Positions 18,249-28,367 of a stretch of 64,000 nucleotides of DNA are shown piece by piece. The translations under genes and the position numbers were made by a program. Below the pieces are notes generated by a model, which was not told the origin of the DNA, made no database searches, and saw nothing but the letters and a program-made list of their open reading frames with translations. Each line of letters begins with the position of its first letter. The stretch's first letter is position 1. This DNA comes from Pseudonocardiaceae bacterium (GTDB lineage: Bacteria; Actinomycetota; Actinomycetes; Mycobacteriales; Pseudonocardiaceae), in assembly GCA_009379815.1 (NCBI GenBank), contig WHSY01000001.1, positions 63,323-127,322 on the forward strand, written 5' to 3'.

Positions 18249-19424
18249 ATGACTGATTACGATCCGCGAACCTTGACGGGCATCCCCACGGAGCCCGTGG
18301 GTTCGCTCCCGAGGCCGACCAAGCTCCAGGAGGCTTACGCGGCCTACGACGCCGGAAGCATCAGCCACGAGCAACTGCAGGGCTCGCAGGAGGACTCGGC
18401 CAAGGACTCGATCGAGCGCGGCGAGGCCACCGGCGCCCCGATCATCTCCGATGGTGAGCAGCGCTGGTCGAGTTTCGCCACCTACCCCATCACCCACACC
18501 CTGGCGGGGACCGGTCTGGCCCCGAACCTCTCGGGTGAGGGCGGCCAGTTCTTCGCGATCTTCGCCGACGGGCACGGCCGGCAGCTGCCCCGCCTGACCG
18601 GAGGCCCCTTCCGGTACCAGAACTTCGCGGCCGACTCGCTGAAGAAGTCCATCCCGATGGCCAACAAGCCGCTCAAGCAGGCCGTGATCGCGCCGTCCAT
18701 GCTCGCACTGCTCTACCCCTTGAAGGACGAGATTCCCGGCTACTCCCGGGAGGACTTCGAGGCGGATATCGTCAACGAGTGCGAGAAGGACATCCGGGAG
18801 GCCTTCGCGGCCGGGGCCGCCAGGGTGTCGATCGACTTCACCGAGGGCCGGTTGGCGACCAGGAACGACCCGCGCAACCCCTGGACGGGCGCGAACCTGC
18901 TGCCGCATTTCATCGAGCTCAACAACCGGGTGCTCGAGCGCTTCACCGCCGAGGAGCGCACGAGGATCGGCATCCACACCTGCCCCGGCGGCGACCGTGA
19001 CTCGGTCCACGCCGCCGACGTCCCCTACAACAACCTGTTGCCGAGCATGTTCCAGATGAACGCCGGGTACTTCCTGATCCAGCTGGCCAGCGAGCGGGAC
19101 AAGGATCCGGTCTACCAGTCCGTCGGGGAGAACCGTCGCGATGACGCGAACGGCGTCTCGCAGATGACCTACATCGGCGTGATCAACCCTGGCAACCCCA
19201 GGGTCGAGAGCGCCGAAGAGGTCCGCGACTCGCTGGTGCGGGCGTCCAACTTCATCCCGAGGGAAGCCCTCGGCGCCACGGACGACTGCGGTTTCTCACC
19301 GTTCAGCATCGATGAGAAGCCGAACCACGGTTCGCCCGACTACGCCCGCGACGTGGCGTTCCAGAAGATCACGAACCGCGTGCAGGGCGCCACCATGGCC
19401 GCGGAGAAGCTCGGCGTCTCCTGA
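18249..19424 (+). CDS. MetE C-terminal-like (cobalamin-independent methionine synthase II family) protein
   Basis: 391 residues covering only the catalytic barrel of MetE; the N-terminal half of true MetE is absent. Zinc ligand candidates are H and C in GIHTCPGGD (near residue 240) and C in TDDCGFSPF (near 345). EPVGSLPRP at the start and VSIDFTEGR mid-way are typical of the short family. Members are usually annotated as methionine synthase but their real methyl or alkyl transfer reaction is unproven; epoxyalkane:coenzyme M transferase is a related fold. gaggag lies before ATG 18249. Placement inside a catabolic block argues against a housekeeping methionine role. Confidence 0.82.
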   Translation: MTDYDPRTLTGIPTEPVGSLPRPTKLQEAYAAYDAGSISHEQLQGSQEDSAKDSIERGEATGAPIISDGEQRWSSFATYPITHTLAGTGLAPNLSGEGGQFFAIFADGHGRQLPRLTGGPFRYQNFAADSLKKSIPMANKPLKQAVIAPSMLALLYPLKDEIPGYSREDFEADIVNECEKDIREAFAAGAARVSIDFTEGRLATRNDPRNPWTGANLLPHFIELNNRVLERFTAEERTRIGIHTCPGGDRDSVHAADVPYNNLLPSMFQMNAGYFLIQLASERDKDPVYQSVGENRRDDANGVSQMTYIGVINPGNPRVESAEEVRDSLVRASNFIPREALGATDDCGFSPFSIDEKPNHGSPDYARDVAFQKITNRVQGATMAAEKLGVS

Positions 19425-19491
19425 GTCCCTCGCGCGGGGTCGCCGGTACCGCGCCCGGCGGCCCCGCGCGAGCCACGACTGCCGTACCGAG

Positions 19492-19573
19492 TGCGTGCCG
19501 TCCATGAACTCGACGCGGTGGGCCTTGTGCGCCCGCGCCGGCCCCGCGACGTCGAGTTCACGGACGGCACGCA
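19492..19573 (+). repeat. dispersed inverted repeat, copy 1
   Basis: Arms of 24 bases (19492-19515 and 19550-19573) match at 23 positions; the left arm contains GTCCATGAACTCGACG. The 34-base loop is itself GC-rich. It lies between the convergent MetE-like and carboxylase alpha genes. The same left arm extended by CGGTGGG recurs near 30.92 and 46.35 kb. Confidence 0.8.
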
Positions 19574-19582
19574 TGTCGGCGC

Positions 19583-21376
19583 TCAGCGCCGCTGTCCTCC
19601 CGGGTCGGCCAGTGTGACCATCCGGGCGCCGGCGCCGACGGGCTCGCCGCCCGACACGAACACCTCCGCCACCACGCCGTCGCGCATCGCGAGGACCGGC
19701 ATCTCCATCTTCATGGCCTCGAGCACGACCAGCACGTCGCCCGTCCGGACCGGGTCGCCGGGCGCGACCGGCACCGCCACCACCGTGGCGTCCATCGGTG
19801 CGACAGCCGTCGGTGTGTCCGGTTCCGGCCGCGCGGCTGCGGGCTCCGGGTCCGCGCGGCGCTGCGGGCCGTCCGGTCGATACGCGGTGGCGGAAGTGGT
19901 GCTGGCGCCAGGTGGACGACGGCCGTAGACGGCGACCTCGACGGGGCCGTGGTCGGTGGCCAGCCGCACCCGGCGTACCGGCCGCCCTTCGCCGGTTCCC
20001 GCGATGCCGGCCGCCGGTCGGGCAGTCGGGTCGGGGGGCCAGTCGCGCTCCACCGAACCGGTGTCGTGCGTGCTCGTGATGAACTCCGGGCGATCCAGTA
20101 CCGACCGCAGGTAGGGCGCGGTCGTGGCGATGCCGTCGACGCGCAGCTCGTCGAGCGCGCAGCCGAGCCGATGCCGGGCCGAGTCGCGGGTCGGGCCCCA
20201 GGCGAGCACCTTGCCGAACATCGAGTCGTAGGCCGCGGGCACCGCGTCGCCGCCCTCGACGCCGAGATCGCACCGCAGCCACGGCCCGAGCGGTGGGTGC
20301 AGCGCACCGACAGTCCCCGGCGACGGCCGGAAGCCGTCCCACGGGTCCTCGGCAGCCAGCCGAGCCTGCAGCGCGTGGCCACGTACCGCGACGTCGTGCT
20401 GGTACAGGCCCAGCGGCTCGCCCGCGGCCACCCGCAGCTGGGTGGTGACGATGTCGATGCCGGTGACCAGCTCGGTGACCCCGTGCTCGACCTGCAGCCG
20501 GGTGTTGGTCTCCAGGAAGAAGTATTCGCCGGTTCCCGGCAGCACGAGGAACTCCACCGTGCCCGCGCCCCGGTAGCCCACCTCGGTGGCGATCCGCACC
20601 GCCGCGCCGTGCAGCGCGGCCCGCAGCTCGGGATCCAGTCCCGGCGCGGGGGCCTCCTCGATCAGCTTCTGGTGACGCCGCTGCACGGAGCAGTCCCGGT
20701 CGCCGAGGTGCACCACGCTGCCGTGGGAGTCGGCGAGCAGCTGCACCTCGATGTGGCGGGGACACTCCAGGTATCGCTCGAGATGCACCTCACCGCGGCC
20801 GAACGCCGCACCGGCCTCCCTGCCCGCCTGCTGCAGCGCGCCCACCAGTTGCCCCGCGGCGGTGACGACGCGCATGCCGCGGCCGCCGCCCCCGAAAGCG
20901 GCCTTGACCACCAGCGGGTAGCCGATGCGCTCGGCGGCGGCGACCGCGTCGGTCGCCTCGACGGCACCGTCGCTGCCCGGCACCACCGCAACGCCGCAGC
21001 GCCGGGCGAGCGCGCGGGCGGCGACCTTGTCGCCCATCGTGGCGATCACGTCCGGATCGGGGCCGACGAAGACCAGGCCGGCGTCGCGGATCGCGGTCGC
21101 GAAGGTCGCGTCCTCCGAGAGTAGCCCGTAGCCCGGATGCACGGCGTCGACCCCGCCGGCTCGGGCCGCCGCGAGGACCGCATCGATGTCGAGGTAGGAC
21201 TGCCGGGCGGGGGCCGGGCCGATCCGATGCGCCTCGTCGGCCAGCCGGACGTGCAGTGCCCCGGCATCGGCGTCGCTGTGCACGGCGACGCTGCGCAGCC
21301 CGAGCTCCCGGCAGGCACGGATGACGCGCACGGCGACCTCGCCACGGTTGGCGACCAGCACCGAGTGGATGCCCAC
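19583..21376 (-). CDS. acyl-CoA carboxylase alpha subunit (biotin carboxylase + biotin carrier)
   Basis: 597 residues. Biotin carboxylase occupies about 1-445: LVANRGEVAVRVIRA at the start, the ATP-grasp glycine loop AAFGGGGRGM, and FLETNTRLQVEHGVTE at the active site. A linker with few conserved positions leads to a carrier domain with the biotinylation motif EAMKMEM at about residue 555. It would carboxylate biotin for the beta subunit encoded divergently at 21515. Start is GTG 21376. It is somewhat shorter than propionyl-CoA carboxylase alpha chains. Acyl substrate unknown. Confidence 0.93.
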   Translation of the reverse strand: MGIHSVLVANRGEVAVRVIRACRELGLRSVAVHSDADAGALHVRLADEAHRIGPAPARQSYLDIDAVLAAARAGGVDAVHPGYGLLSEDATFATAIRDAGLVFVGPDPDVIATMGDKVAARALARRCGVAVVPGSDGAVEATDAVAAAERIGYPLVVKAAFGGGGRGMRVVTAAGQLVGALQQAGREAGAAFGRGEVHLERYLECPRHIEVQLLADSHGSVVHLGDRDCSVQRRHQKLIEEAPAPGLDPELRAALHGAAVRIATEVGYRGAGTVEFLVLPGTGEYFFLETNTRLQVEHGVTELVTGIDIVTTQLRVAAGEPLGLYQHDVAVRGHALQARLAAEDPWDGFRPSPGTVGALHPPLGPWLRCDLGVEGGDAVPAAYDSMFGKVLAWGPTRDSARHRLGCALDELRVDGIATTAPYLRSVLDRPEFITSTHDTGSVERDWPPDPTARPAAGIAGTGEGRPVRRVRLATDHGPVEVAVYGRRPPGASTTSATAYRPDGPQRRADPEPAAARPEPDTPTAVAPMDATVVAVPVAPGDPVRTGDVLVVLEAMKMEMPVLAMRDGVVAEVFVSGGEPVGAGARMVTLADPGGQRR

Positions 21377-21395
21377 GTACTCTCCGTCCCTCGTA

Positions 21396-21418
21396 TCTAA
21401 CGACCGTATGGTAGTCTA
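21396..21418 (+). promoter_or_regulatory. operator-like site E between divergent carboxylase genes
   Basis: TCTAACGACCGTATGGTAGTC matches sites A and B closely in the core AACGnnCGTwTGGTrG. It lies 20 bases upstream of the alpha-subunit start and about 100 bases before the beta-subunit start, where it could control both. TAGTCT at 21412-21417 may be a -10 for the rightward operon. Confidence 0.55.
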
Positions 21419-21514
21419 GCGGAGCGCACGTTGTGGCTCCACACCCTGCGCCCACAGGTGCGGGGCGTCCACTGCGTGTCGTCCTCGTAGCGCGTCGTCA
21501 CAGCGGGAGGCTCT

Positions 21515-23077
21515 GTGATAGTCCACCATGCCGATCAGGCGATGGATGACAAGATCGAGCAACTGCGGCTGCGCCGGGCGCAGTCGCTCGAGATGGGCGG
21601 CGCCGACGGGGTACGCAAGCACCGGGAGTCCGGCAGGCTGCCGGTGCGAGAGCGCATCGACATGCTGGTCGACCCCGACTCGTGGTTCGAGATCGGCGGG
21701 CTGGCGCTGCCGGAGCGGCGGACCGCCAAGCATGTGCCCGGGGATGCCGTCGTCACCGGCTTCGGACTGCTCGACGGGCGCCGGGTCGCGGTGATCGGGA
21801 TCGACGCCAGCGTCGTGGCCGGAACGACGGCCCCCACCAGCATGCGCAAGCAGGGACGACTCATCGAGCAGGCGCAGCGCGCGGGCCTGCCGCTGGTGCT
21901 GCTGTGCGACGCCGACGGTGGGCGGATGCCGGACGTCTCGGGGTGGCGCTTCTCCGGGCTCCCGCTGGACTTCACGACCTTCCTCAAGCCACCGCCCGAG
22001 CAGCCGCCGGTGCCGCGGGCCGCGGCGATCCTCGGTCCCTCGTACGGGGACTCGGCGCTGCACGCCTCGACGGCCCACTTCGTGGTGATGGTCGAGAGCG
22101 GCTCGGTGGCACTGTCCGGGCCCTCGGTGGTCGAGCCGGCGATCGGCGAGCACGTCACCGATGCCGAGCTCGGCGGGCCTGCCGCCGCCGCCGAGGCAGG
22201 CAACATCCACATGGCGGTCGCCTCCGAGGCCGACGCCCTCGACGCCGTCGCCGCGTTCCTGTCCTACCTGCCCTCCCACGCGGCGCAGCCCGCACCGGTC
22301 GTCCCGGCCGCCGATCCGGCGCGCCCGGCCGCGGACCTGGAGCGGGTGGTGCCACTGGGTGCGCGCGCCGGTTACGACATGCGCCAGGTGCTGGAGTGCA
22401 TCGCCGACGAGGCGAGCGTGCTGCCGTGGGCGGACGGGTGGGGCGGTGGGCTGCTCACCGCGCTGGGCCGCATCCGCGGCCGCCCGGTCGGGCTCGTTGC
22501 CAACCAACCGATCGTCCGGGCCGGTGCGCTGGACCCGGCCGCGCTGGCCAAGGAGCGCGCGTTCGTCGACATGTGCGACACCTTCGGGCTCCCGCTGGTG
22601 TTCCTGCAGGACGTACCCGGCCTCATGATCGGGACCCAGGCCGAGCGCAGCGGGATCCTGCATGCCTACGAGGCCGTGGTGGCGCGCATCGCCGAGGCGA
22701 CGGTGCCGAAGGTGGGTGTCGTGCTGCGCAAGGCCTACGGCGGCGGGCACTTCGCGATGGGCGGCCGACCGACCCGACCCGACTTCCTGTTCGCCTGGCC
22801 CTCGGCGGAGCTGGGATTCATGGCGCCGGAGACCGGTGTGCGCACGGTCCACCGGCGCCGGCTCGAGCAGGTCGCGGCCGAGCAGGGCGACGCCGCCCAC
22901 GACGAGCTCGTCGAGGCGCTCACCAGCGAGTGGATCACCGAGGCGGAGCCCTGGGAGGCGGCGGCGCAGTTGTCCCTCGACGATGTCATCGAGCCGGCCG
23001 CGACGCGCGACGTGATCGCCACCAGCATCGAGATCGCCGGGGGGCAGCGCCCCGAGCGGGGGAGGTGGACCCGATGA
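21515..23077 (+). CDS. acyl-CoA carboxylase beta subunit (carboxyltransferase)
   Basis: 520 residues with the two crotonase-like halves of the carboxyltransferase family: RKHRESGRLPVRERIDMLVD at the start, the first oxyanion region CDADGGRMPDV, and in the second half VPGLMIGTQAE and YGGGHFAMGGR. The GGARIQE signature of propionyl-CoA enzymes is replaced by GGRMPDV, suggesting an unusual acyl-CoA. GTG 21515 has gggagg 5 bases upstream. The alpha subunit is divergently encoded. The next gene overlaps by ATGA. Confidence 0.92.
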   Translation: MIVHHADQAMDDKIEQLRLRRAQSLEMGGADGVRKHRESGRLPVRERIDMLVDPDSWFEIGGLALPERRTAKHVPGDAVVTGFGLLDGRRVAVIGIDASVVAGTTAPTSMRKQGRLIEQAQRAGLPLVLLCDADGGRMPDVSGWRFSGLPLDFTTFLKPPPEQPPVPRAAAILGPSYGDSALHASTAHFVVMVESGSVALSGPSVVEPAIGEHVTDAELGGPAAAAEAGNIHMAVASEADALDAVAAFLSYLPSHAAQPAPVVPAADPARPAADLERVVPLGARAGYDMRQVLECIADEASVLPWADGWGGGLLTALGRIRGRPVGLVANQPIVRAGALDPAALAKERAFVDMCDTFGLPLVFLQDVPGLMIGTQAERSGILHAYEAVVARIAEATVPKVGVVLRKAYGGGHFAMGGRPTRPDFLFAWPSAELGFMAPETGVRTVHRRRLEQVAAEQGDAAHDELVEALTSEWITEAEPWEAAAQLSLDDVIEPAATRDVIATSIEIAGGQRPERGRWTR

Positions 23078-23853
23078 AGCGCGACAGCCTCAGCGTCTCG
23101 CGGTCGGAGTCCGGCGCCGTCGCGGTCGTGACGATCGACGCCCCCGACAAGCTCAACGCGATGGGCCGCGACTTCTGGCCCGAGCTGCGCGCGGTGCTGG
23201 CCGACCTGGAGTCCGACGGGTGCACCCGAGCCGTGGTGGTGACCGGCGCGGGGGACAGAGCCTTCTGCTCGGGTGGGGATATCGCAAGCTTCGCCGAGCT
23301 GACCGACCTGGCTGCCAAGCGGGAGTTCCAGCGCGACTGCATGCGCACCTTCGCCGCCGTCGAGGAGTCCCCGCTGCCCGTCGTCGCCGCCGTCAACGGC
23401 TGGGCGCTGGGCGGCGGCTGCGAGCTGGCGATGGCCTGCGACATGGTGCTGGCCTCGGCCACCGCGGTGTTCGGCATGCCCGAGGCGTCCATCGGCCTCG
23501 TCCCCGGCTTCGGGGTGCTGCGGGGGCCGTCGGTGATCGGCAGGCAGTGGACGAAGTACATGGTGCTCGCGGGCCGGCGGGTCGACGCGACCACGGCACG
23601 CGAGATCGGCCTGGCACAGCAGGTGGTGCCGGCCGACGAGCTGATGACGGCGGCGCTGGCGCTGGCCGAGCGGATCGCGCGCCACGCGCCGCTGGCCGTC
23701 GCGGCCGGCAAGGGACTGGTCAACCGCGGGGTGGACCGCGGCGAGTTCGACCACTCCACCGCGGTGGTGACGACGCTGCAGTCCTCGGAGGACACCGCCG
23801 AGGGGATCGAGGCGTTCGTGGCCAAGCGCGAGCCCCGGTTCCGGGGACGGTGA
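23074..23853 (+). CDS. enoyl-CoA hydratase/isomerase (1)
   Basis: 259-residue crotonase-fold protein. The CoA-binding segment AFCSGGDIASF and the oxyanion-hole stretch VNGWALGGGCELAMACDM are present; MPEASIGLVPGFG carries the usual acidic catalytic position. It starts at ATG 23074 in the stop of the carboxylase gene (ATGA), so the two are co-translated. Hydration or isomerisation of an unsaturated acyl-CoA before or after carboxylation is likely. Confidence 0.92.
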   Translation: MKRDSLSVSRSESGAVAVVTIDAPDKLNAMGRDFWPELRAVLADLESDGCTRAVVVTGAGDRAFCSGGDIASFAELTDLAAKREFQRDCMRTFAAVEESPLPVVAAVNGWALGGGCELAMACDMVLASATAVFGMPEASIGLVPGFGVLRGPSVIGRQWTKYMVLAGRRVDATTAREIGLAQQVVPADELMTAALALAERIARHAPLAVAAGKGLVNRGVDRGEFDHSTAVVTTLQSSEDTAEGIEAFVAKREPRFRGR

Positions 23854-24674
23854 GTCGGATGCACCCGTTCGTCGCGCTGCTGCGCCGCTACGTCGTCGAC
23901 TACACCAACCGCCACGACACCGCGGTGTGCGACGAGATCATGGAACCGGGTTACGTGCTGCACATGGGACCGCACGAGGTGGCAGGTCGCGACGAGGCCT
24001 ACAAGCCCGCTGCGGCTGCCCAGTTCCGGCAGTTCCCCGGGTTGGGCCTGACCGTCCACGAGCTGGTCACCTCCGGCGACCGGCTCGCCCTTCGGTTCTC
24101 CGAGCACGGCGCCTCGCAGCGCCACGGCGGCAGGGCGGCCGCCTGGGGCGGGCTCGGGCTGTACCGCTGGAACGGCAGCCGGCTCACCGAGAACTTCGTC
24201 GAGCAGGACTACCTCGCCCGCCGCCGCCAGCTCGACACCGGCCGCTGCGACCCCGTCGAGCCCCCGGCGGTCGCGCCCTGGGACACCGCCCCCGCGCCGG
24301 CCGACGCCACGGCCGAGCGGGTGGTGCGCGACTGGCTCGCCGCCGGCCTGCCCGCCGGGCGTGCGGGCATCAGCTGTGACGACGAGCCGACGGGCCGGCC
24401 GCCGGCGCCGCTGATCGAGGTGCGGACCACGCAGGTCGACGAGCTGTTCTCCGCCGGGGATCGGGTGGCCTTCCACGTCGCGTGCCACGGCCGCTACCTC
24501 GGGGGTCTGGACGGAACGGACGGCCGGATCGGCTGCGAGGCCACGCTGCACCTCGGCGGGCTCGTCACCGTGACGGGCGGACGGGTCGTCGACGGCCGCC
24601 TGATCCGCGACCGCCTCGGACTGCAGCGCGCCCTGCGGCAGGACGAACCCGCGCACACCGGATCGCGGCCCTGA
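23850..24674 (+). CDS. two-domain SnoaL-like (NTF2-fold) protein
   Basis: About 274 residues. The N-terminal half (LLRRYVVDYTNRHD, MEPGYVLHMGPHEVAGRDE) and the C-terminal half (VVRDWLAAGLPAG, FHVACHGRYLGG) both look like SnoaL/NTF2 domains, so the gene appears to be an internal duplication or fusion. The N-terminal domain resembles the ester-cyclase type. GTG 23850 overlaps the preceding stop (GTGA); ATG 23859 is an in-frame alternative. Its stop overlaps the following LLM start. Function unknown. Confidence 0.7.
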   Translation: MSRMHPFVALLRRYVVDYTNRHDTAVCDEIMEPGYVLHMGPHEVAGRDEAYKPAAAAQFRQFPGLGLTVHELVTSGDRLALRFSEHGASQRHGGRAAAWGGLGLYRWNGSRLTENFVEQDYLARRRQLDTGRCDPVEPPAVAPWDTAPAPADATAERVVRDWLAAGLPAGRAGISCDDEPTGRPPAPLIEVRTTQVDELFSAGDRVAFHVACHGRYLGGLDGTDGRIGCEATLHLGGLVTVTGGRVVDGRLIRDRLGLQRALRQDEPAHTGSRP

Positions 24675-25660
24675 TGCGCATCGGACTGTACTTCGACCTG
24701 CGCAACCCCGGCGGTGCGCGCGACTGGTCGCAGCTCTACGCCACCACCCTCGACCGCATCGTCGATGCGGAGCGGTGGGGCCTGGACGCGGTGTGGCTCA
24801 GCGAGCACCACGGTTTCGAGGACGGGTACCTGCCGGCGCCGCTGACGTTCGCCGCCGCCGTGGCGGCGCGAACCGCTCGAGTGCGGATCGGCACCGCCGT
24901 CACGATCGCGCCGTTGACCAGCCGGCTGGCGCTGGCCGAGCAGGCCGCGGTGGTCGACATCCTGTCCGCGGGCCGCCTCGAGCTCGGCGTGGGCGCGGGG
25001 TGGCGCGACGAGGAGTTCGCCGCGTTCGGCGCCGACTTCCGCGGCCGCTACGACGCGCTGGAGAGTTGCGTCGACGGTCTGCCCGAGCTGTGGGACAGCG
25101 GGCGGGCCAGCCCGGCCCCGGTGCAGCGCCCGCTGCCGACCTGGGTGGGTGCGCGGGGCCCCCGCGGCGCCCGCATCGCGGGCCGGACCGGCGCGGGGCT
25201 GCTGTGGCTCGATCCCGACCTGCTCGACCCCTACCGTGAGGGCCTGGCCCGAGGTGGCCACGGCAGCGGCGTGGCGCGGATGGGTGGCCTCGTCAACATC
25301 TTCCTCGCCGACGACCCCGAGGCCGCGTGGGACAGGATCCGGCCGTCGGGCCGGCGCAACCGGCGGACCTACCGGGGCGCCGAGCGCTCGGGTGCCAGGA
25401 CGTTCCCGCGGCTGCAGGTCCTCACGCCCGGCGAGGCCGCCGCCCACATCCGCGAGCAGGTCGCCGGCCTGCCGGTCAGCGACGTCTTCTGCTTCGGCGA
25501 CGTCGGCGGGCTCGAGGCCGATCTCGTCGACCGGCACATCGAGCTGGTGACCGGCGCGCTGGCGGGGTTGGTCGGCGGGTCGGACGGTGAGCCGACGGCT
25601 GGCAGTGCGACATCGGTCGAGAGGAGTGGCGGCGATGGCGGCCCACGAGATGATCGCTGA
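24674..25660 (+). CDS. luciferase-like monooxygenase (LLM) class oxidoreductase 3
   Basis: 328-residue LLM barrel: MRIGLYFDLRNPGG, WGLDAVWLSEHHGFEDGYLP and ARVRIGTAVTIAPL are typical. The SEHHGF motif is closer to FMN-dependent alkanal-monooxygenase-like members than to the F420 set upstream. ATG 24674 overlaps the previous stop (TGATG). Its 3' end overlaps the following P450 by 26 bases. Substrate unknown. Confidence 0.85.
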   Translation: MRIGLYFDLRNPGGARDWSQLYATTLDRIVDAERWGLDAVWLSEHHGFEDGYLPAPLTFAAAVAARTARVRIGTAVTIAPLTSRLALAEQAAVVDILSAGRLELGVGAGWRDEEFAAFGADFRGRYDALESCVDGLPELWDSGRASPAPVQRPLPTWVGARGPRGARIAGRTGAGLLWLDPDLLDPYREGLARGGHGSGVARMGGLVNIFLADDPEAAWDRIRPSGRRNRRTYRGAERSGARTFPRLQVLTPGEAAAHIREQVAGLPVSDVFCFGDVGGLEADLVDRHIELVTGALAGLVGGSDGEPTAGSATSVERSGGDGGPRDDR

Positions 25661-26870
25661 CGACCTGCTCGCCCCGGCAGCCAGCGCCGACCCCCACCGG
25701 GTCCTCGCCACGCTGCGCGAGCAGGACCCGGTGCACTGGAGTGCGACGCACCGCGCGTGGCTGGTGACCCGCTACGACGACGTGGCCGCCGCGCTCGGGA
25801 ACAAGGCGCTGTCCTCGGACCGGGTCCGCCCGCTGCTCGAGGCGCGCAAGTCGCACGACGCGAGCGCCTCGGACCGGATCCGCGAGCTGCTCAGCGAGTG
25901 GATGGTCGTCACCGACCCGCCTGCGCACACCCGGCTGCGGCGGCTGGCGGGCCGCGCGTTCAAGCAGCAGCAGATCTCGGCCATGGGGGAGCGGATCGAG
26001 CGCCTGGTCGACTCGCTGCTCGACGAGTTCGTCGCCGGCGGGCACACCGACCTGATCGCCCACGTCGCCTACCCGCTGCCGGCGACGGTGATCGCCGAGA
26101 TGCTCGGCGCCCCCGCCGGGGACCGGGACCGGTTCCGGCACTGGTCCGACGAGCTGGCGCTGGTCGCGTTCGGTACCGGCGGGCAGGCGCGGCCGGATCG
26201 CCACGAGCGGGCGCTGCGCGGGCTCGAGGAGCTGTTCGACTACCTGCGGTCGCTGGTCGAGCTGCGGCGCACCCAGCCGGGTGACGACATGCTCAGCGCG
26301 ATGATGGTCGACGACTCCAGCGGTGAGATGCTCACCGAGGACGAGCTGGTGGGGATGTGCGCCCTGCTGCTGTTCGCGGGTCACGAGACGACGACGAACT
26401 CGATCGCCAACGGCGTGCTCGCGCTGCTCGAACACCCGGAGCAGCTCGCGCTGCTGCGGCGGGAGCCGGAGACGATCACCACCGCGGTCGAGGAGCTGCT
26501 GCGCTTCGACGGGCCGATCAAGGTACTCAACCGCTGGGTCGTCGAGGACTTCGACCTGCGTGGCCGGTCGATCCGCAGCGGTGAGCGGGTCTACCTGGTC
26601 ATCGCCGCGGCGAACCGGGACCCGGCGCGCTTCGCCGAGCCGGACCGGCCGGACCTGTCGCGCAACCCGAACCCGCACATCGCGTTCGGCAGGGGGATCC
26701 ATGCCTGCATCGGAGCGCAGCTGGCGCGGTTGGAGACGCGGATCGCGCTGGCCGAGGTCGTCGAGCGGCTGCCGGGTCTGCGGCTCGACGACGGGCGGCC
26801 GGAGTGGAAGGCGAGCCTGGCGTCGCGCTCGTTGACCGAGCTGACCGTCGCGCACGACGCGGCGCGGTGA
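25635..26870 (+). CDS. cytochrome P450 (2)
   Basis: 411-residue bacterial P450. I-helix AGHETT at 248-253, ExxR as ELLR at 287-290, heme loop FGRGIHACIG at 351-360 with C358. It is more canonical than the P450 at 12.8 kb, which has FCLGRHFCVG, so the two are separate subfamilies. ATG 25635 follows gagaggag and lies within the end of the LLM gene. It ends the carboxylase operon and converges on the FprA reductase gene, a possible electron source. Confidence 0.95.
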   Translation: MAAHEMIADDLLAPAASADPHRVLATLREQDPVHWSATHRAWLVTRYDDVAAALGNKALSSDRVRPLLEARKSHDASASDRIRELLSEWMVVTDPPAHTRLRRLAGRAFKQQQISAMGERIERLVDSLLDEFVAGGHTDLIAHVAYPLPATVIAEMLGAPAGDRDRFRHWSDELALVAFGTGGQARPDRHERALRGLEELFDYLRSLVELRRTQPGDDMLSAMMVDDSSGEMLTEDELVGMCALLLFAGHETTTNSIANGVLALLEHPEQLALLRREPETITTAVEELLRFDGPIKVLNRWVVEDFDLRGRSIRSGERVYLVIAAANRDPARFAEPDRPDLSRNPNPHIAFGRGIHACIGAQLARLETRIALAEVVERLPGLRLDDGRPEWKASLASRSLTELTVAHDAAR

Positions 26871-26896
26871 CCGGCCGATCAGCGCCGTTGGGCCGA

Positions 26897-28255
<1,359 letters not shown>

Positions 28256-28290
28256 CGCCGCCTCACCTCCTATCCTGCCGCGGCCTCTCG

Positions 28291-28305
28291 GTACGCATGG
28301 TAGTC
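28291..28305 (-). promoter_or_regulatory. operator-like half-site G before fprA
   Basis: GTACGCATGGTAGTC on the plus strand matches site E in 11 of 12 positions over CGyATGGTAGTC. The other half is not conserved. It lies 36 bases upstream of the fprA start. Confidence 0.35.
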
Positions 28306-28367
28306 ACACCTGCGGGTCCACCCGGCTCGGCCGAGGCAGCCGTCGACGCGCTGCCGGTCGCGGGAGC

